Source: Citrobacter freundii ATCC 8090 = MTCC 1658 = NBRC 12681 (GTDB taxonomy: Bacteria; Pseudomonadota; Gammaproteobacteria; Enterobacterales; Enterobacteriaceae). From it: DNA of 64,000 nt. Of this stretch, positions 37,237-47,121 are shown piece after piece. Location: contig NZ_CP049015.1 in assembly GCF_011064845.1 (NCBI RefSeq), forward strand, positions 2,728,001-2,792,000, in the 5' to 3' direction. The notes under the pieces were generated by a model. It did no database searches. It saw only the letters and a program-made list of their open reading frames with translations, and was not told the DNA's origin. Within the stretch, counting starts at the first letter, position 1, and the number at the start of each line of letters is the position of its first letter. A program made the translations under genes and the position numbers.

Positions 37237-37578
37237 ATGTCCCATTTACGCATCCCGGCAAACTGGAAAGTTAAACGCTCTACTCCCTTCTTTACCAAAG
37301 ACAATGTCCCCGCAGCACTTCTTTCTCACCATAACACTGCAGCAGGCGTTTTTGGCCAGCTTTGTGTGATGGAAGGTACGGTAACGTATTACGGTTTTGC
37401 CAATGAAGACGCAAAAGAGCCTGAAGTAAAAGTGGTGATTAATGCCGGTCAGTTCGCGACCAGCCCGCCGCAGTACTGGCATCGCGTTGAATTAAGCGAC
37501 GACGCCCAATTCAACATCAATTTCTGGGTTGAAGATGACAACCATGGAGATGAGATGTATCAGGCGAAAAAGTCTTAA
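37237..37578 (+). CDS. DUF1971 cupin-like protein (YeaR/TehB-N-like)
   Basis: A 113-residue protein of the DUF1971 family, related to E. coli YeaR and to the N-terminal part of some TehB proteins. Shared marks are RSTPFF near residue 15, INAGQFATSPPQYWH (about 69-83) and the FNINFWV strand (about 92-98), typical of a cupin-like fold. E. coli yeaR is induced by nitrate and nitric oxide through NarL and NsrR; the strong NsrR-type operator here implies the same response. The ATG follows AAGGAG. It occupies the place where E. coli has umuDC and hlyE. Precise function unknown. Confidence 0.85.
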   Translation: MSHLRIPANWKVKRSTPFFTKDNVPAALLSHHNTAAGVFGQLCVMEGTVTYYGFANEDAKEPEVKVVINAGQFATSPPQYWHRVELSDDAQFNINFWVEDDNHGDEMYQAKKS

Positions 37579-37607
37579 GCCCTTACGCCTGCTAATCGAT
37601 GGGCGGC

Positions 37608-38054
37608 TTAGTCCGCCCATGAAGGTTTGTTCAAAATATGGTCCTGCCAGTCACGCACTTCCGATTCTTTCACCGCAATATGACGTACTGAAATACGCTC
37701 GCCGTGCATTGCCGCTTTGGACCCCGTCAGCAGTGGATGCCACTCCGGCAGCCCTTTACCTTCCGCTAACAGACGATACGCACAGGTCATCGGCAGCCAT
37801 TCAAAGGTAGGCAGATTATCGCGCGTCAGTTTGATACAGTCAGGCTCGTACTCGAATCGGCGTTCGTAATTACGGCATTGACAGGTTTTGATATTGAGCT
37901 GCTTACACGCGACGTTGGTAAAATAAATTTCGTCGGTGTCTTCATCCATCAGCTTATGCAGGCAGCATTGACCACACCCGTCACATAATGACTCCCACTC
38001 GGCATCGGTCATTTCATCCAGGGTTTTACTTTGCCAGAAAGGTATGTCGCTCAT
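37608..38054 (-). CDS. ycgN: YcgN, YkgJ/UPF0260 family cysteine-rich protein
   Basis: A 148-residue cytoplasmic protein close to E. coli YcgN, with a CxxCxxCC cluster in [12 protein letters not shown] (about residues 24-35) and further Cys residues in [11 protein letters not shown] and EPDCIKL, suggesting a metal or iron-sulfur site. The function is not established. The ATG at 38054 (MSDIPF) matches the orthologue core; the open frame runs upstream to 38114 without homology, and the ribosome site is weak, so the N-terminus could be a few residues longer. It is in the ycgN-ycgM-ycgL order found in E. coli. Confidence 0.9.
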   Translation of the reverse strand: MSDIPFWQSKTLDEMTDAEWESLCDGCGQCCLHKLMDEDTDEIYFTNVACKQLNIKTCQCRNYERRFEYEPDCIKLTRDNLPTFEWLPMTCAYRLLAEGKGLPEWHPLLTGSKAAMHGERISVRHIAVKESEVRDWQDHILNKPSWAD

Positions 38055-38146
38055 CAGGGTATCCGCTATTGCAATAAAGCTGCACCTTATAACCAGTCTG
38101 GCACGCTGATGCAAGTTTTGCCGCCCGAAAAGGCGGCAAGAAGAGA

Positions 38147-38806
38147 TTACAGCACGCGTGTCGTCAGCGTTTGACCATGAAAACTGATGGCCAGCTCATC
38201 ACCGCTGTTTAACGGCCCAACACCTGCTGGCGTCCCCGTCAACACAACATCGCCCGCTTTGAGGGTAAAGAAACGACTCATATAGGCAATCAAAGGAACG
38301 ATTTGATGGATCATATCCGCCGTGGAGCCGTGCTGGCGTGTTTCACCGTTGACCGTTAACCCCAGCATCGTATCCTGCGGATCGCCGTTAAACTCGGCCA
38401 CCGGAATAAACCCCGACAGCGGACAAGAGTTATCAAAACCCTTCGCTTTTTCCCACGGCTGCCCCGCTTTCTTCATTTTGCCCTGAATATCACGCAGGGT
38501 CAGATCCAACGCGACGCCATAGCCCGCGATGGCTTTGCGCACATGTTCTTCCGTCGCCTGACGTAGGGTCGCGCCAATCAGTACCGCCAGCTCAACTTCA
38601 TGGTGAACTGAACCCATATCAGATGGGATCACCAGCGGCTGGCGCAAATCGCACAGCGCAGTTTCCGGTTTGATAAACAACACCGGCTCTTCCGGAGGGG
38701 TTCCGCCCATCTCTTTAATGTGGTTGGCATAGTTACTCCCTACGCAAACCACCTTACTCACCGGATAATCCAGCAGAGCACCATGCCAGTTATGATGTTG
38801 ATACAT
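38147..38806 (-). CDS. ycgM: YcgM, fumarylacetoacetate hydrolase family protein
   Basis: A 219-residue FAH-superfamily enzyme. Family marks are [17 protein letters not shown] (about 18-34), FIKPETAL (about 44-51), the metal-binding Glu residues in [12 protein letters not shown] (about 67-78) and the C-terminal [12 protein letters not shown] (about 192-203). Members hydrolyse or decarboxylate beta-dicarbonyl acids such as oxaloacetate or acylpyruvates; oxaloacetate decarboxylation is the likely type, but the substrate is not read from the sequence. The length fits E. coli YcgM. Confidence 0.93.
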   Translation of the reverse strand: MYQHHNWHGALLDYPVSKVVCVGSNYANHIKEMGGTPPEEPVLFIKPETALCDLRQPLVIPSDMGSVHHEVELAVLIGATLRQATEEHVRKAIAGYGVALDLTLRDIQGKMKKAGQPWEKAKGFDNSCPLSGFIPVAEFNGDPQDTMLGLTVNGETRQHGSTADMIHQIVPLIAYMSRFFTLKAGDVVLTGTPAGVGPLNSGDELAISFHGQTLTTRVL

Positions 38807-38875
38807 TATTTTCCCCTAACGTAGTTATCGATTTCAGGTACTGCATCGATGGGGCGTGCTGCTGCCGGATGCAGT

Positions 38876-39169
38876 TTAACGTTTCGCGTCTGGTGTATTT
38901 TGTTTCGCCGCAGCCAGATGCTGTTTAAGTAAATCTTCTGGCGGTGGTGGTATTTGTAAATAATAGCCCTGCTCGGTGAGTGCCTGTTTTACTTTTTCCA
39001 GATCGGCATTAACGAGCTTTTTACGGCCATCAAGCGGCAACATCATTGCCAGCGTCGGCTGACCAAATCCTTTCATCAGTTCTTCAGGAACTCGCGAGAA
39101 ATCGTCTTTTTTTTCGACATATAAATAGGTCTGGTCACGTTTACTGCTTCGGTAGATCACACAAAACAT
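38876..39169 (-). CDS. ycgL: YcgL domain protein
   Basis: A 97-residue protein of the YcgL family ([20 protein letters not shown], then LPLDGRKKL), folded as a small alpha/beta domain of unknown function. It is often near minC or rnd in gammaproteobacteria. Here it is divergent from minCDE with 126 bases between. The ATG at 39169 gives the conserved core; the longer N-terminus in some E. coli annotations is not needed. Confidence 0.93.
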   Translation of the reverse strand: MFCVIYRSSKRDQTYLYVEKKDDFSRVPEELMKGFGQPTLAMMLPLDGRKKLVNADLEKVKQALTEQGYYLQIPPPPEDLLKQHLAAAKQNTPDAKR

Positions 39170-39295
39170 ATCTTTTACTCTGAATTCACGGAATGGTGGC
39201 TTGCCTCAATATAATACTGACTATAACATGCCTTATAGTCTTCGGAATATCACCCCGCGCTGGGGATGATAAATAGCAAATTGAGTAAGGCCAGG

Positions 39296-40003
39296 ATGTC
39301 AAACACGCCAATCGAGCTTAAAGGCAGTAGCTTCACCTTATCAGTGGTTCACTTACATGAAGCAGAACCCGAGGTTATTCGTCAGGCGTTGGAAGACAAA
39401 ATCGCGCAGGCACCTGCTTTTTTAAAACATGCTCCCGTCGTGGTTAACGTGAGTGGTCTTGAAACCCCAGTAAACTGGTCAGCGTTGCAGAAAGTTGTCG
39501 CGTCTACTGGATTGCGCATTATCGGCGTTAGCGGATGCAAAGACGCCAGACTCAAGGCTGAAATCGACGAAATGGGTCTTCCTTTACTGACTGAAGGTAA
39601 AGAAAAAGCTATTCGTCCTGCGCCCGTTGAGGCCCCGGCTCACGTCGCTCCGCCGCAAAACGTTACTCCCATCACAAAAACACGATTAATAAATGTGCCG
39701 GTTCGTTCCGGTCAGCGCATTTATGCACCACAATGTGATCTGATTGTTACAAGCCACGTCAGTGCAGGCGCAGAGCTTATCGCTGATGGCAATATTCATG
39801 TTTATGGAATGATGAGAGGCCGTGCGTTGGCAGGCGCTAGCGGTGATCGGGAAGCGCAAATTTTTTGTACCCATCTGACGGCAGAACTGGTGTCTATCGC
39901 AGGTGTTTATTGGCTGAGTGATAAAATCCCAGCAGAATTTTATGGCAAAGCGGCACGTCTGCAATTAGCAGAGAACGCTTTGACAGTTCAACCGTTGAAT
40001 TGA
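39296..40003 (+). CDS. minC: MinC, septum site inhibitor
   Basis: Blocks FtsZ ring assembly away from midcell. The 235-residue protein has the N-terminal FtsZ-inhibiting domain (1-100), a Pro/Ala linker (about 105-130) four residues longer than in E. coli, and the C-terminal beta-helix dimer and MinD-binding domain (from [15 protein letters not shown]), including the [10 protein letters not shown] loop. The ATG at 39296 matches E. coli ([10 protein letters not shown]); the open frame from 39266 is discarded. It is first of minCDE, 23 bases before minD. Confidence 0.97.
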   Translation: MSNTPIELKGSSFTLSVVHLHEAEPEVIRQALEDKIAQAPAFLKHAPVVVNVSGLETPVNWSALQKVVASTGLRIIGVSGCKDARLKAEIDEMGLPLLTEGKEKAIRPAPVEAPAHVAPPQNVTPITKTRLINVPVRSGQRIYAPQCDLIVTSHVSAGAELIADGNIHVYGMMRGRALAGASGDREAQIFCTHLTAELVSIAGVYWLSDKIPAEFYGKAARLQLAENALTVQPLN

Positions 40004-40026
40004 TCCCTTTTTAACAAGGAATTTCT

Positions 40027-40839
40027 ATGGCACGCATTATTGTTGTTACTTCGGGTAAAGGGGGCGTTGGCAAAACCACCTCCAGCGCGGCCATCGCTAC
40101 AGGTTTGGCCCAGAAGGGAAAGAAAACTGTCGTTATTGATTTTGATATCGGCCTGCGTAACCTCGATCTGATTATGGGTTGTGAACGCCGCGTCGTTTAT
40201 GACTTCGTCAACGTTATTCAGGGCGATGCGTCGTTAAATCAGGCGTTAATCAAAGATAAGCGTACCGAAAATCTCTTTATTCTTCCGGCCTCACAGACTC
40301 GCGATAAAGACGCGCTAACGCGTGAAGGCGTCGCGAAAGTTCTGGACGACCTGAAAACGATGGAATTCGACTTCATCGTCTGCGATTCCCCGGCGGGTAT
40401 TGAAACCGGTGCGCTGATGGCCCTGTATTTTGCCGATGAAGCGATTATCACCACTAACCCGGAAGTCTCCTCTGTACGTGACTCTGACCGTATTCTGGGG
40501 ATTCTGGCGTCGAAATCTCGTCGTGCGGAAAACGGTGAAGATCCGATTAAAGAGCATTTGTTGCTGACGCGCTACAACCCTGGCCGCGTAAATAAAGGTG
40601 ACATGCTGAGCATGGAAGACGTACTGGAAATTCTGCGAATCAAGCTGGTTGGCGTGATTCCTGAAGATCAGTCAGTCCTGCGCGCGTCTAACCAGGGTGA
40701 GCCGGTTATTCTCGACATCAATGCTGATGCCGGTAAAGCCTATGCTGATACCGTAGACCGTCTGTTGGGAGAAGAACGTCCTTTCCGCTTCATTGAAGAA
40801 GAGAAGAAAGGTTTCCTCAAACGCCTGTTCGGAGGATAA
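40027..40839 (+). CDS. minD: MinD, membrane ATPase of division site placement
   Basis: A ParA-type ATPase that binds the membrane in its ATP form, recruits MinC and oscillates with MinE. The 270-residue protein has the deviant Walker A motif KGGVGKTT (residues 11-18), DSPAGIE (about 120-126) and the C-terminal amphipathic membrane anchor ending FLKRLFGG. Length equals E. coli MinD. Three bases separate it from minE. Confidence 0.98.
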   Translation: MARIIVVTSGKGGVGKTTSSAAIATGLAQKGKKTVVIDFDIGLRNLDLIMGCERRVVYDFVNVIQGDASLNQALIKDKRTENLFILPASQTRDKDALTREGVAKVLDDLKTMEFDFIVCDSPAGIETGALMALYFADEAIITTNPEVSSVRDSDRILGILASKSRRAENGEDPIKEHLLLTRYNPGRVNKGDMLSMEDVLEILRIKLVGVIPEDQSVLRASNQGEPVILDINADAGKAYADTVDRLLGEERPFRFIEEEKKGFLKRLFGG

Positions 40840-40842
40840 GTT

Positions 40843-41109
40843 ATGGCATTACTGGATTTTTTTCTCTCGCGGAAAAAGAGCACAGCGAACATCGCTAAAG
40901 AGCGACTGCAGATTATTGTTGCGGAACGCCGTCGTAGTGACGCCGAGCCACATTATTTACCGCAGTTGAGGAAAGATATTCTCGAGGTTATCTGCAAGTA
41001 TGTACAAATTGATCCTGAAATGGTGACCGTACAGCTTGAGCAAAAAGACGGTGATATTTCTATCCTCGAACTTAACGTGACATTGCCTGAAGCCGAAGAA
41101 TCTAAATAA
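40843..41109 (+). CDS. minE: MinE, topological specificity factor
   Basis: An 88-residue protein that stimulates MinD ATPase and drives pole-to-pole oscillation. The N-terminal anti-MinCD segment ([20 protein letters not shown], residues 3-22) and the C-terminal dimer domain ([24 protein letters not shown]) are intact, and the length equals E. coli MinE. It ends the min operon and is followed by a bidirectional terminator. Confidence 0.98.
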
Positions 41110-41136
41110 CGGCTTTACTCAGAGAGTCATCGTTAC

Positions 41137-41164
41137 AAAAAAGGCAGATTATTCTGCCTTTTTT
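41137..41164. terminator. Bidirectional terminator between minE and dmlR
   Basis: A 12-bp stem (AAAAAAGGCAGA with TCTGCCTTTTTT) and a 4-base loop give a T-tract on both strands, as expected between convergent genes. Confidence 0.93.
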
Positions 41165-41195
41165 ATTTTCTGTTTCTTACCAACCTGTTGCACTT

Positions 41196-42113
41196 TTATT
41201 CCAAAGTAAACTTTGGATAGTTTTCGGTAAAATAGCGGCGCAAATACTCGACCGTAATACGGATTTTTGCAGACGTCGCCAGCCGGGAAACATACACCGC
41301 CCAAATATTTGCTGGTTGATAATACTCGGGCAATATGTGTATCAGGTTTCCGCTGGCAATGTTGTCGCAAACGTCCCACCATGACCGCAGGGCTATTCCC
41401 TGCCCATCAAGGCACCACTGATGTACCACTTCGCCATGATTAGACGACAGAGGTCCCGTAACTTTAATCGAATGCGCGCCCTCTTTATTGCGCATTTGCC
41501 AGATACCAAACGGATGGTCGCGCTCTTTGATGACCAGACAAGGAAGAGTGGCAAGATCGTTGAGTTGCTTCGGCGTCCCATGCTGCGTCAAAAATTCCGG
41601 CGAGGCGCACAAAATACGGTAGTTAGTCGCCAGCTTGCGGGCAATCAGGTTCGGCGCGATATCATCCCCGATACGAATATCAAGATCGATGCCCTCATTC
41701 ACCATATCCACCAGACGATCTTCAACATCGAACCTCAGTTCTAACTGCGGGTACTCTTTTGCCAGCGCCGACAGCGCCGGAGCCACCACCCTGCGGCCAA
41801 AGCCAAAGCTACTAATAATACGTAGCATCCCCCGCGGGACCTGCCTGGCATCAGAAAGCTCGTCCATCATTTGATCGACATCTTGTAGGATCCGCTGCGC
41901 CCATTCGTAGATCCGCTCCCCCTCTTCCGTGATGGTTACGCGCCGCGTTGTTCGATGCAGCAGCACTACATTCAGCGTTTGCTCCAGCAGGGCAACGCGC
42001 TTACTGATAAAAGCCGGTGATACGCCCAGTTCCTCGGCAACAGCGGCAAATCCTGCACGACGGGCAACCAGCATAAAGACGCGTAAATCATTTAGCAGCG
42101 GCAGATTATTCAT
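41196..42113 (-). CDS. dmlR: DmlR, LysR-type activator of D-malate utilisation
   Basis: A LysR-type regulator that activates dmlA in response to D-malate in E. coli. The 305-residue protein has the N-terminal HTH (FAAVAEELGVSPAFISKRVALLE, split across about residues 22-44) and a substrate-binding-like effector domain (about 92-295). The ATG at 42113 matches E. coli DmlR; a GTG at 42134 would add seven residues. It is divergent from dmlA, with about 100 bases between that should contain the LysR sites. The C-terminus is two residues shorter than in E. coli. Confidence 0.93.
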   Translation of the reverse strand: MNNLPLLNDLRVFMLVARRAGFAAVAEELGVSPAFISKRVALLEQTLNVVLLHRTTRRVTITEEGERIYEWAQRILQDVDQMMDELSDARQVPRGMLRIISSFGFGRRVVAPALSALAKEYPQLELRFDVEDRLVDMVNEGIDLDIRIGDDIAPNLIARKLATNYRILCASPEFLTQHGTPKQLNDLATLPCLVIKERDHPFGIWQMRNKEGAHSIKVTGPLSSNHGEVVHQWCLDGQGIALRSWWDVCDNIASGNLIHILPEYYQPANIWAVYVSRLATSAKIRITVEYLRRYFTENYPKFTLE

Positions 42114-42216
42114 GATCTGTGTTTTATGTTTCACCAGTTAGGGGGATTAACTATTAATCAGTCAATTATAGGATAAGGGGAAAGTCAATTTTGATGGCGC
42201 ACAAGTGAGAGCTGCA

Positions 42217-43302
42217 ATGAAGAAAACCTGGCGTATCGCCGCTATCCCCGGAGATGGCATTGGTAAAGAAGTCCTGCCTGAGGGCATTCATGTTTTGCAG
42301 GCAGCCGCCGAGCGTTGGGGGTTGTCGCTCAGCTTTGAGCAAATGGAATGGGCCAGCTGCGAATACTACGCCCATCACGGCAAAATGATGCCCGATGACT
42401 GGCATGAGCAGTTGCAATCCTTCGATGCTATCTATTTTGGCGCGGTTGGCTGGCCGGACACCGTGCCTGACCACATCTCATTATGGGGTTCGCTGCTTAA
42501 GTTTCGCCGCGAATTCGAACAGTACGTCAACCTGCGCCCGGTGCGCCTGTTTCCGGGAGTTCCTTGCCCACTGGTTGGCAAGCAGCCTGGCGACATTGAT
42601 TTCTACGTCGTACGCGAAAACACCGAGGGAGAATACTCTGCCCTCGGCGGACGCGTGAGCGAAGGTACTGAACACGAGATGGTGATCCAGGAGTCGGTCT
42701 TCACCCGCCGTGGCGTCGACCGAATTTTGCGTTATGCCTTTGAACTGGCACAAAGTCGACCACGCAAAACGTTGACTTCGGCGACCAAATCCAATGGGCT
42801 GGCCATCAGCATGCCCTACTGGGATGAACGCGTCGAAGCGATGGCGTCACACTATCCTGAGATCCGCTGGGATAAACAGCATATTGATATCCTGTGCGCC
42901 CGCTTTGTCATGCAGCCTGAGCGATTTGACGTCGTGGTTGCTTCCAACCTGTTTGGTGACATCCTCTCCGATCTCGGTCCAGCCTGTACCGGAACGATTG
43001 GCATTGCGCCTTCTGCCAACTTAAATCCGGAACGCACCTTCCCGTCCCTGTTCGAGCCGGTACACGGTTCGGCCCCGGATATCTACGGTCAGAATATCGC
43101 CAACCCTATAGCGACTATCTGGGCTGGAGCCATGATGCTCGACTTCCTTGGCAACGGTGATGCCAACTATAAAGCCGCCCACGACGGTATTCTGGCGGCA
43201 ATTGAGCAGGTCATTGCCAGCGGCCCGAAAACGCCAGATATGAAAGGCAGCGCCACCACCCAACAGGTAGGTGAAGCCATTCGTCAGGCACTGTGTCGCT
43301 AA
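42217..43302 (+). CDS. dmlA: DmlA, D-malate dehydrogenase (decarboxylating)
   Basis: An NAD-dependent beta-decarboxylating dehydrogenase that converts D-malate to pyruvate and CO2, allowing growth on D-malate. The 361-residue protein has the family N-terminus RIAAIPGDGIGKEV (about 5-18), the YVVRENTEGEYS segment (about 133-144) and the metal-site DVVVASNLFGDILSDL (about 239-254). The ATG at 42217 follows GAGAG and matches the orthologue; the GTG at 42205 would add four residues. In E. coli yeaVWX lie between dmlA and rnd; here dmlA directly faces rnd. Confidence 0.95.
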   Translation: MKKTWRIAAIPGDGIGKEVLPEGIHVLQAAAERWGLSLSFEQMEWASCEYYAHHGKMMPDDWHEQLQSFDAIYFGAVGWPDTVPDHISLWGSLLKFRREFEQYVNLRPVRLFPGVPCPLVGKQPGDIDFYVVRENTEGEYSALGGRVSEGTEHEMVIQESVFTRRGVDRILRYAFELAQSRPRKTLTSATKSNGLAISMPYWDERVEAMASHYPEIRWDKQHIDILCARFVMQPERFDVVVASNLFGDILSDLGPACTGTIGIAPSANLNPERTFPSLFEPVHGSAPDIYGQNIANPIATIWAGAMMLDFLGNGDANYKAAHDGILAAIEQVIASGPKTPDMKGSATTQQVGEAIRQALCR

Positions 43303-43315
43303 CTCAAATCCGATT

Positions 43316-43343
43316 AAAAACGGGAGCGCCAGCTCCCGTTTTT
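43316..43343. terminator. Bidirectional terminator between dmlA and rnd
   Basis: A 12-bp stem (AAAAACGGGAGC with GCTCCCGTTTTT) with a GCCA loop lies 14 bases after dmlA, with T-tracts on both strands. Confidence 0.94.
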
Positions 43344-43352
43344 TTAGGTTTT

Positions 43353-44480
43353 CTACTGTGGGTATTCCTGCAGCAGCGCGTTGAGTCGTTCTGCCATCAA
43401 CTCGCCACGCCAACCGGAAATCAGTTCCGGCAGGGACTGCTGCGGCTTTAATTTCCAGTGCCAGTTGAGCAACTGGTTAATCTGACGACGCGAAGCAAGT
43501 AGCTCGACGCTAAGATTATGTTCCGCACTCACTTCAGTAACCAGCGTCTTAATGGCTTTGAACGCCTTGCGATAGCCTGGCATATCCATCAAATTCAGCA
43601 GCGGCTGCGGCAGCGACTCTTCCGGTAAGGCCTGTGCCTTCTCTACCAGGGAGATCAGCGTCTTGCCGTGGAAGCGAATTTCACTGCCGGAAAGTCCCAG
43701 ACTATCCAGCTCACCCAGACTCCCTGGCATATAACGAGCGACCGACCACAGGTGTTCTTCACGCACCACAAAGTTCACCGCCAGATCGCGCTCACGAGCT
43801 TTACGCAGTCGCCAGTCGGCAAGCAGTTGCAGGCAGGCCAACTGACGGGTACGCAGTTGCCAGGCGTTGGTGATGTCGCGCCATGCGTCTTCAGGTGCCA
43901 GAACCTCCTGGCGACGCTGCTGCATTAAGCGACATTCGTCCAGTGCGGCTGGCAGCCAGCCGCTGGCTTCAGTTTCGACCATCAGTTTTGTGGTGATCGG
44001 TAATAGATACCAGACATCAGCCGCCGCGTACTCACACTGACGCTCGGTCAGCGGTCTGGCCAGCCAGTCGGTACGCGACTCGCTTTTGTCGAGCGCCACG
44101 CCCGTAAACTCTTCCACCATCGCGGCAAAGCCCCACGACAGCGGACGACCGCAAAAAGCAGCCAGAATTTGTGTATCAATCAACGGCTGCGGCAGTTCGC
44201 CAAAAGTGTTGAGAAACACTTCCAGATCTTCGCTACCTGCATGTAGGAATTTGGTGATGGCAGTATCACGCAGAATATCGCGCAGCGGCGACCAGTCGGT
44301 GATCCCCTGCGGATCAATCAGAGCAACGTGTTTGCCATCAAACAGCTGGATCAGCCCCAACTGCGGATAATAGGTACGCGTGCGAACAAATTCTGTATCC
44401 AGGGCTATCGCCGGAAATTCACGGACGGCTTCGCACAGCGTGGCCAACGCGTCGTCCGTGGTGATCATTTGATAATTCAA
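43353..44480 (-). CDS. rnd: RNase D
   Basis: A 3'-5' exoribonuclease that trims tRNA and other small stable RNA precursors. The 375-residue protein has the DEDD catalytic domain starting at ALDTEFVRTRTYYP (about 26-39) with further acidic sites around LHAGSEDLEVF (about 81-91) and the third motif near residue 150 (YAAADVWYLLP), then HRDC domains (about 210-375). Length equals E. coli RNase D. It sits directly downstream of fadD in the same direction, with a terminator between. Confidence 0.97.
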   Translation of the reverse strand: MNYQMITTDDALATLCEAVREFPAIALDTEFVRTRTYYPQLGLIQLFDGKHVALIDPQGITDWSPLRDILRDTAITKFLHAGSEDLEVFLNTFGELPQPLIDTQILAAFCGRPLSWGFAAMVEEFTGVALDKSESRTDWLARPLTERQCEYAAADVWYLLPITTKLMVETEASGWLPAALDECRLMQQRRQEVLAPEDAWRDITNAWQLRTRQLACLQLLADWRLRKARERDLAVNFVVREEHLWSVARYMPGSLGELDSLGLSGSEIRFHGKTLISLVEKAQALPEESLPQPLLNLMDMPGYRKAFKAIKTLVTEVSAEHNLSVELLASRRQINQLLNWHWKLKPQQSLPELISGWRGELMAERLNALLQEYPQ

Positions 44481-44508
44481 ATCGTGCTCTCTTAGGTTTG
44501 CGCCAAAA

Positions 44509-44533
44509 AAAACGCCGGATTACCCGGCGTTTT
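44509..44533 (-). terminator. Terminator of fadD
   Basis: A 10-bp stem (AAAACGCCGG with CCGGCGTTTT) and a 5-base loop, followed on the minus strand by more T residues, lie 20 bases downstream of the fadD stop codon. Confidence 0.9.
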
Positions 44534-44552
44534 CTGCTGGCTGACTTAACGC

Positions 44553-46238
44553 TCAGCCTTTATTGTCCACTTTGGCGCGCGCTTCGTCACGTAATTCTCG
44601 TCGCAAAATTTTACCGACGTTAGATTTCGGCAACTCATCGCGAAACTCCACCAGCTTCGGTACTTTATAGCCCGTCAGGTGACGACGACAGAAAGTGACC
44701 AGCGCTTCATCGGTTAACGAGGCGTCTTTCTTCACCACGAAAATTTTTACCGCTTCACCGCTGCTGCCGGACGGAACACCAACCGCAGCCACTTCCTGCA
44801 CGCCAGGATGTTGCATGACCACGTCTTCAATTTCGTTCGGATAGACGTTAAAGCCGGACACGAGGATCATGTCCTTCTTACGATCGACAATACGCAGGAA
44901 GCCTTCATCATCCATCACTGCAATATCGCCGGTGTGCAGCCAGCCGTCTTTGACGATTTCGTCAGTGGCGTCTGGTCGCTGCCAGTAACCCAGCATCACC
45001 TGCGGGCCTTTCACGCAGAGCTCCCCCGGTTCTCCCGGCGGCACTTCGTTGTCGTCGTCGTCCACCAGCTTGACCTCGGTGGAAGGCACCGGTAACCCGA
45101 TACTGCCGCTGTGGTAGTCGATATCGTGAGGGTTGACGCTTACCAACGGCGCGCACTCCGTCAGGCCGTAGCCTTCCAGCAGATACTGACCTGTCAGCTT
45201 CACCCAACGTTCAGCTACCGCCTGTTGAACCGGCATTCCGCCGCCTGCCGAGAGGTGGAGTGAAGAGAAATCCAGTTGCTGGAACTCTTTGTTATTCAGC
45301 AGCGCGTTAAACAGCGTATTGACGCCGGTCATCGCGGTAAATGGATACTTCGCCAGCTCTTTTACCAGCCCCGGAATATCACGCGGGTTAGTAATCAGCA
45401 GGTTTTGACCACCTAGCTCAATAAACAGCAGGCAGTTCATCGTTAGCGCAAAAATGTGATACAGCGGTAGGGCCGTTACCACCAGCTCTTTACCCGGATG
45501 CAGCAACGGGCCATAGGTGGCATTAACCTGCTCCAGGTTAGCCAGCATGTTGCGGTGTGTAAGCATCGCGCCTTTCGCCACGCCGGTTGTCCCGCCAGTA
45601 TATTGCAGGAACGCCAAATCTTCCGACACGACTTCGGGCTTCACATACTGCATGCGATAACCGTTTTGCAGCGCACTGCGAAACGAGATGGCATCCGGCA
45701 GGTGATATTTCGGCACCAGACGCTTGATATACTTGACGACGAAGTTAACCAGCGTCCCTTTGGCGGTGGACAGCTGATCGCCCATACGCGTCAGGATCAC
45801 GTGTTGCACAGACGTTTTGTCGACTACTTTTTCCAGCGTGTGGGCAAAGTTAGATACGATGACAATCGCCGACGCGCCGCTATCGTTGAGCTGATGTTCC
45901 AGCTCGCGAGGCGTGTACAGCGGGTTTACGTTCACGACGATCATGCCGGCACGTAAAATCCCAAACAGTGCGACCGGATATTGCAGCAGATTCGGCATCA
46001 TCAGCGCGACGCGATCGCCCTTTTTCAGCCCGAGCCCCTGTTGCAAATAAGCGGCAAACGCACGACTACGCTCTTCAAGCTTGCGGAAGGTCATCACCTC
46101 CCCCATGTTTACGAACGCGGGCTGATCGGCATACCGTCTTACTGAGTGTTCAAAGAGTTCCACCAGGGATTGATAACGGTCAGGATTGATCTCCGCAGGA
46201 ACACCAGCGGGATAACGGTTAAGCCAAACCTTTTTCAA
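44553..46238 (-). CDS. fadD: FadD, long-chain fatty acid-CoA ligase
   Basis: Activates exogenous long-chain fatty acids to acyl-CoA at the inner membrane, which also creates the ligand of FadR. The 561-residue protein has the adenylate-forming P-loop [14 protein letters not shown] (about 213-226), GYGLTECAP (about 358-366) and the FACS segment [12 protein letters not shown] (about 431-442). The start is TTG at 46238, as in E. coli, with AGAGGTGATG just upstream; the longer frame to 46304 adds an unrelated N-terminus. A FadR operator lies about 75-90 bases upstream of the start. Confidence 0.96.
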   Translation of the reverse strand: MKKVWLNRYPAGVPAEINPDRYQSLVELFEHSVRRYADQPAFVNMGEVMTFRKLEERSRAFAAYLQQGLGLKKGDRVALMMPNLLQYPVALFGILRAGMIVVNVNPLYTPRELEHQLNDSGASAIVIVSNFAHTLEKVVDKTSVQHVILTRMGDQLSTAKGTLVNFVVKYIKRLVPKYHLPDAISFRSALQNGYRMQYVKPEVVSEDLAFLQYTGGTTGVAKGAMLTHRNMLANLEQVNATYGPLLHPGKELVVTALPLYHIFALTMNCLLFIELGGQNLLITNPRDIPGLVKELAKYPFTAMTGVNTLFNALLNNKEFQQLDFSSLHLSAGGGMPVQQAVAERWVKLTGQYLLEGYGLTECAPLVSVNPHDIDYHSGSIGLPVPSTEVKLVDDDDNEVPPGEPGELCVKGPQVMLGYWQRPDATDEIVKDGWLHTGDIAVMDDEGFLRIVDRKKDMILVSGFNVYPNEIEDVVMQHPGVQEVAAVGVPSGSSGEAVKIFVVKKDASLTDEALVTFCRRHLTGYKVPKLVEFRDELPKSNVGKILRRELRDEARAKVDNKG

Positions 46239-46310
46239 TACATCACCTCTAAAATGCGTATTCGTCGTCATCACAACCCCAGACAATAAACAAACTGTTA
46301 ACATAATATT

Positions 46311-46327
46311 AACTCAGCGTACCAGTT
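46311..46327. promoter_or_regulatory. FadR operator of fadD
   Basis: On the minus strand the sequence reads AACTGGTACGCTGAGTT, close to the FadR consensus AGCTGGTCCGAYNTGTT. It is in the expected place upstream of fadD. FadR itself is encoded at 33954-34673. Confidence 0.8.
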
Positions 46328-46395
46328 TGTTTATTACACAACGACAAGGTTGCGAAGCACGTCACTATTTATTTTTCTTATATCCACGTTAATGC

Positions 46396-46422
46396 AGAAA
46401 CAGCGGACGGGCCGCTGTTTCT
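46396..46422. terminator. Hairpin between yeaY and fadD
   Basis: An 11-bp perfect stem (AGAAACAGCGG with CCGCTGTTTCT) and a 5-base loop lie 20 bases downstream of yeaY. The T-tract is on the plus strand, so its action on the leftward yeaY transcript is less certain. Confidence 0.6.
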
Positions 46423-46442
46423 TTTACCAATAAAACAAAGAG

Positions 46443-47027
46443 TTACTCTGTTACTATGGTCTGAACCTGTGCCGGACCGGGATTGTACCAGCCCCATCCG
46501 CCATAGCCACCGTAAGGCCAGCCACGCGCACCGTAGAACCAGGGGTCGATAGGCTGAGGCGGCATGACAATCTGCTGAGTAATATGCCAGCGTTTATAGC
46601 CGGTTACCTGCATCAGCATGAATTTATACGGCGTATTACCTATTTTTCCGTCCACCGTACCGCTAATCGGACCGACGACGGTGACCAGTTGCCCGCGAAA
46701 GTCCACCGGGTCGAGGAAGCCATTTACATCAGCATATATCCGTCCGCGAGAGGCTTCACCCAGCACTGGACGCGCGCCACTATCGAGCGGAACGGTGGCA
46801 ATTTCCAGACGGGATTTTCCCTGCTGGTTCTGAATATCCACCACTTTGCCACCAAAACGCGCTTCCTGGCCGACATACAGCTGCGGCGCATTCATCACCC
46901 GCACCAGATCCTGCTGCGGCATCGGGCTCGAACCTTTAATCGCATCCGGGATGGTGACGCAGCCGCTAAGCATTAACGCTAAGGCCCCCGCCAATACACC
47001 TTTCAATAACTGCTTTTGCACCGCCAT
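46443..47027 (-). CDS. yeaY: YeaY, Slp-family outer-membrane lipoprotein
   Basis: A 194-residue lipoprotein of the Slp family, with a signal peptide and lipobox LMLSGC (Cys about residue 23), a conserved core ([33 protein letters not shown]) and a Gly/Trp/Tyr/Pro-rich tail before QTIVTE. The role is unknown; in E. coli it belongs to the sigmaE envelope-stress regulon. The ATG at 47027 matches E. coli (MAVQK). It is in the rnd-fadD-yeaY-tsaB-yoaA order of E. coli. Confidence 0.94.
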   Translation of the reverse strand: MAVQKQLLKGVLAGALALMLSGCVTIPDAIKGSSPMPQQDLVRVMNAPQLYVGQEARFGGKVVDIQNQQGKSRLEIATVPLDSGARPVLGEASRGRIYADVNGFLDPVDFRGQLVTVVGPISGTVDGKIGNTPYKFMLMQVTGYKRWHITQQIVMPPQPIDPWFYGARGWPYGGYGGWGWYNPGPAQVQTIVTE

Positions 47028-47121
47028 ATTGCGACTCCCTTTTCTTAGCTTCTGCCCCGGCCTGTTCACAACGCTGTGCACCGACGTCTATGAAAATTAA
47101 CCGGGGATGTACTACTAAGAT

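Noticed and set aside
38118..38139. Hairpin TTGCCGCC/GGCGGCAA between ycgM and ycgN as a terminator
   Set aside because: The stem is good, but neither strand has a T-tract after it and the genes lie in one transcript direction, so its role is unclear.
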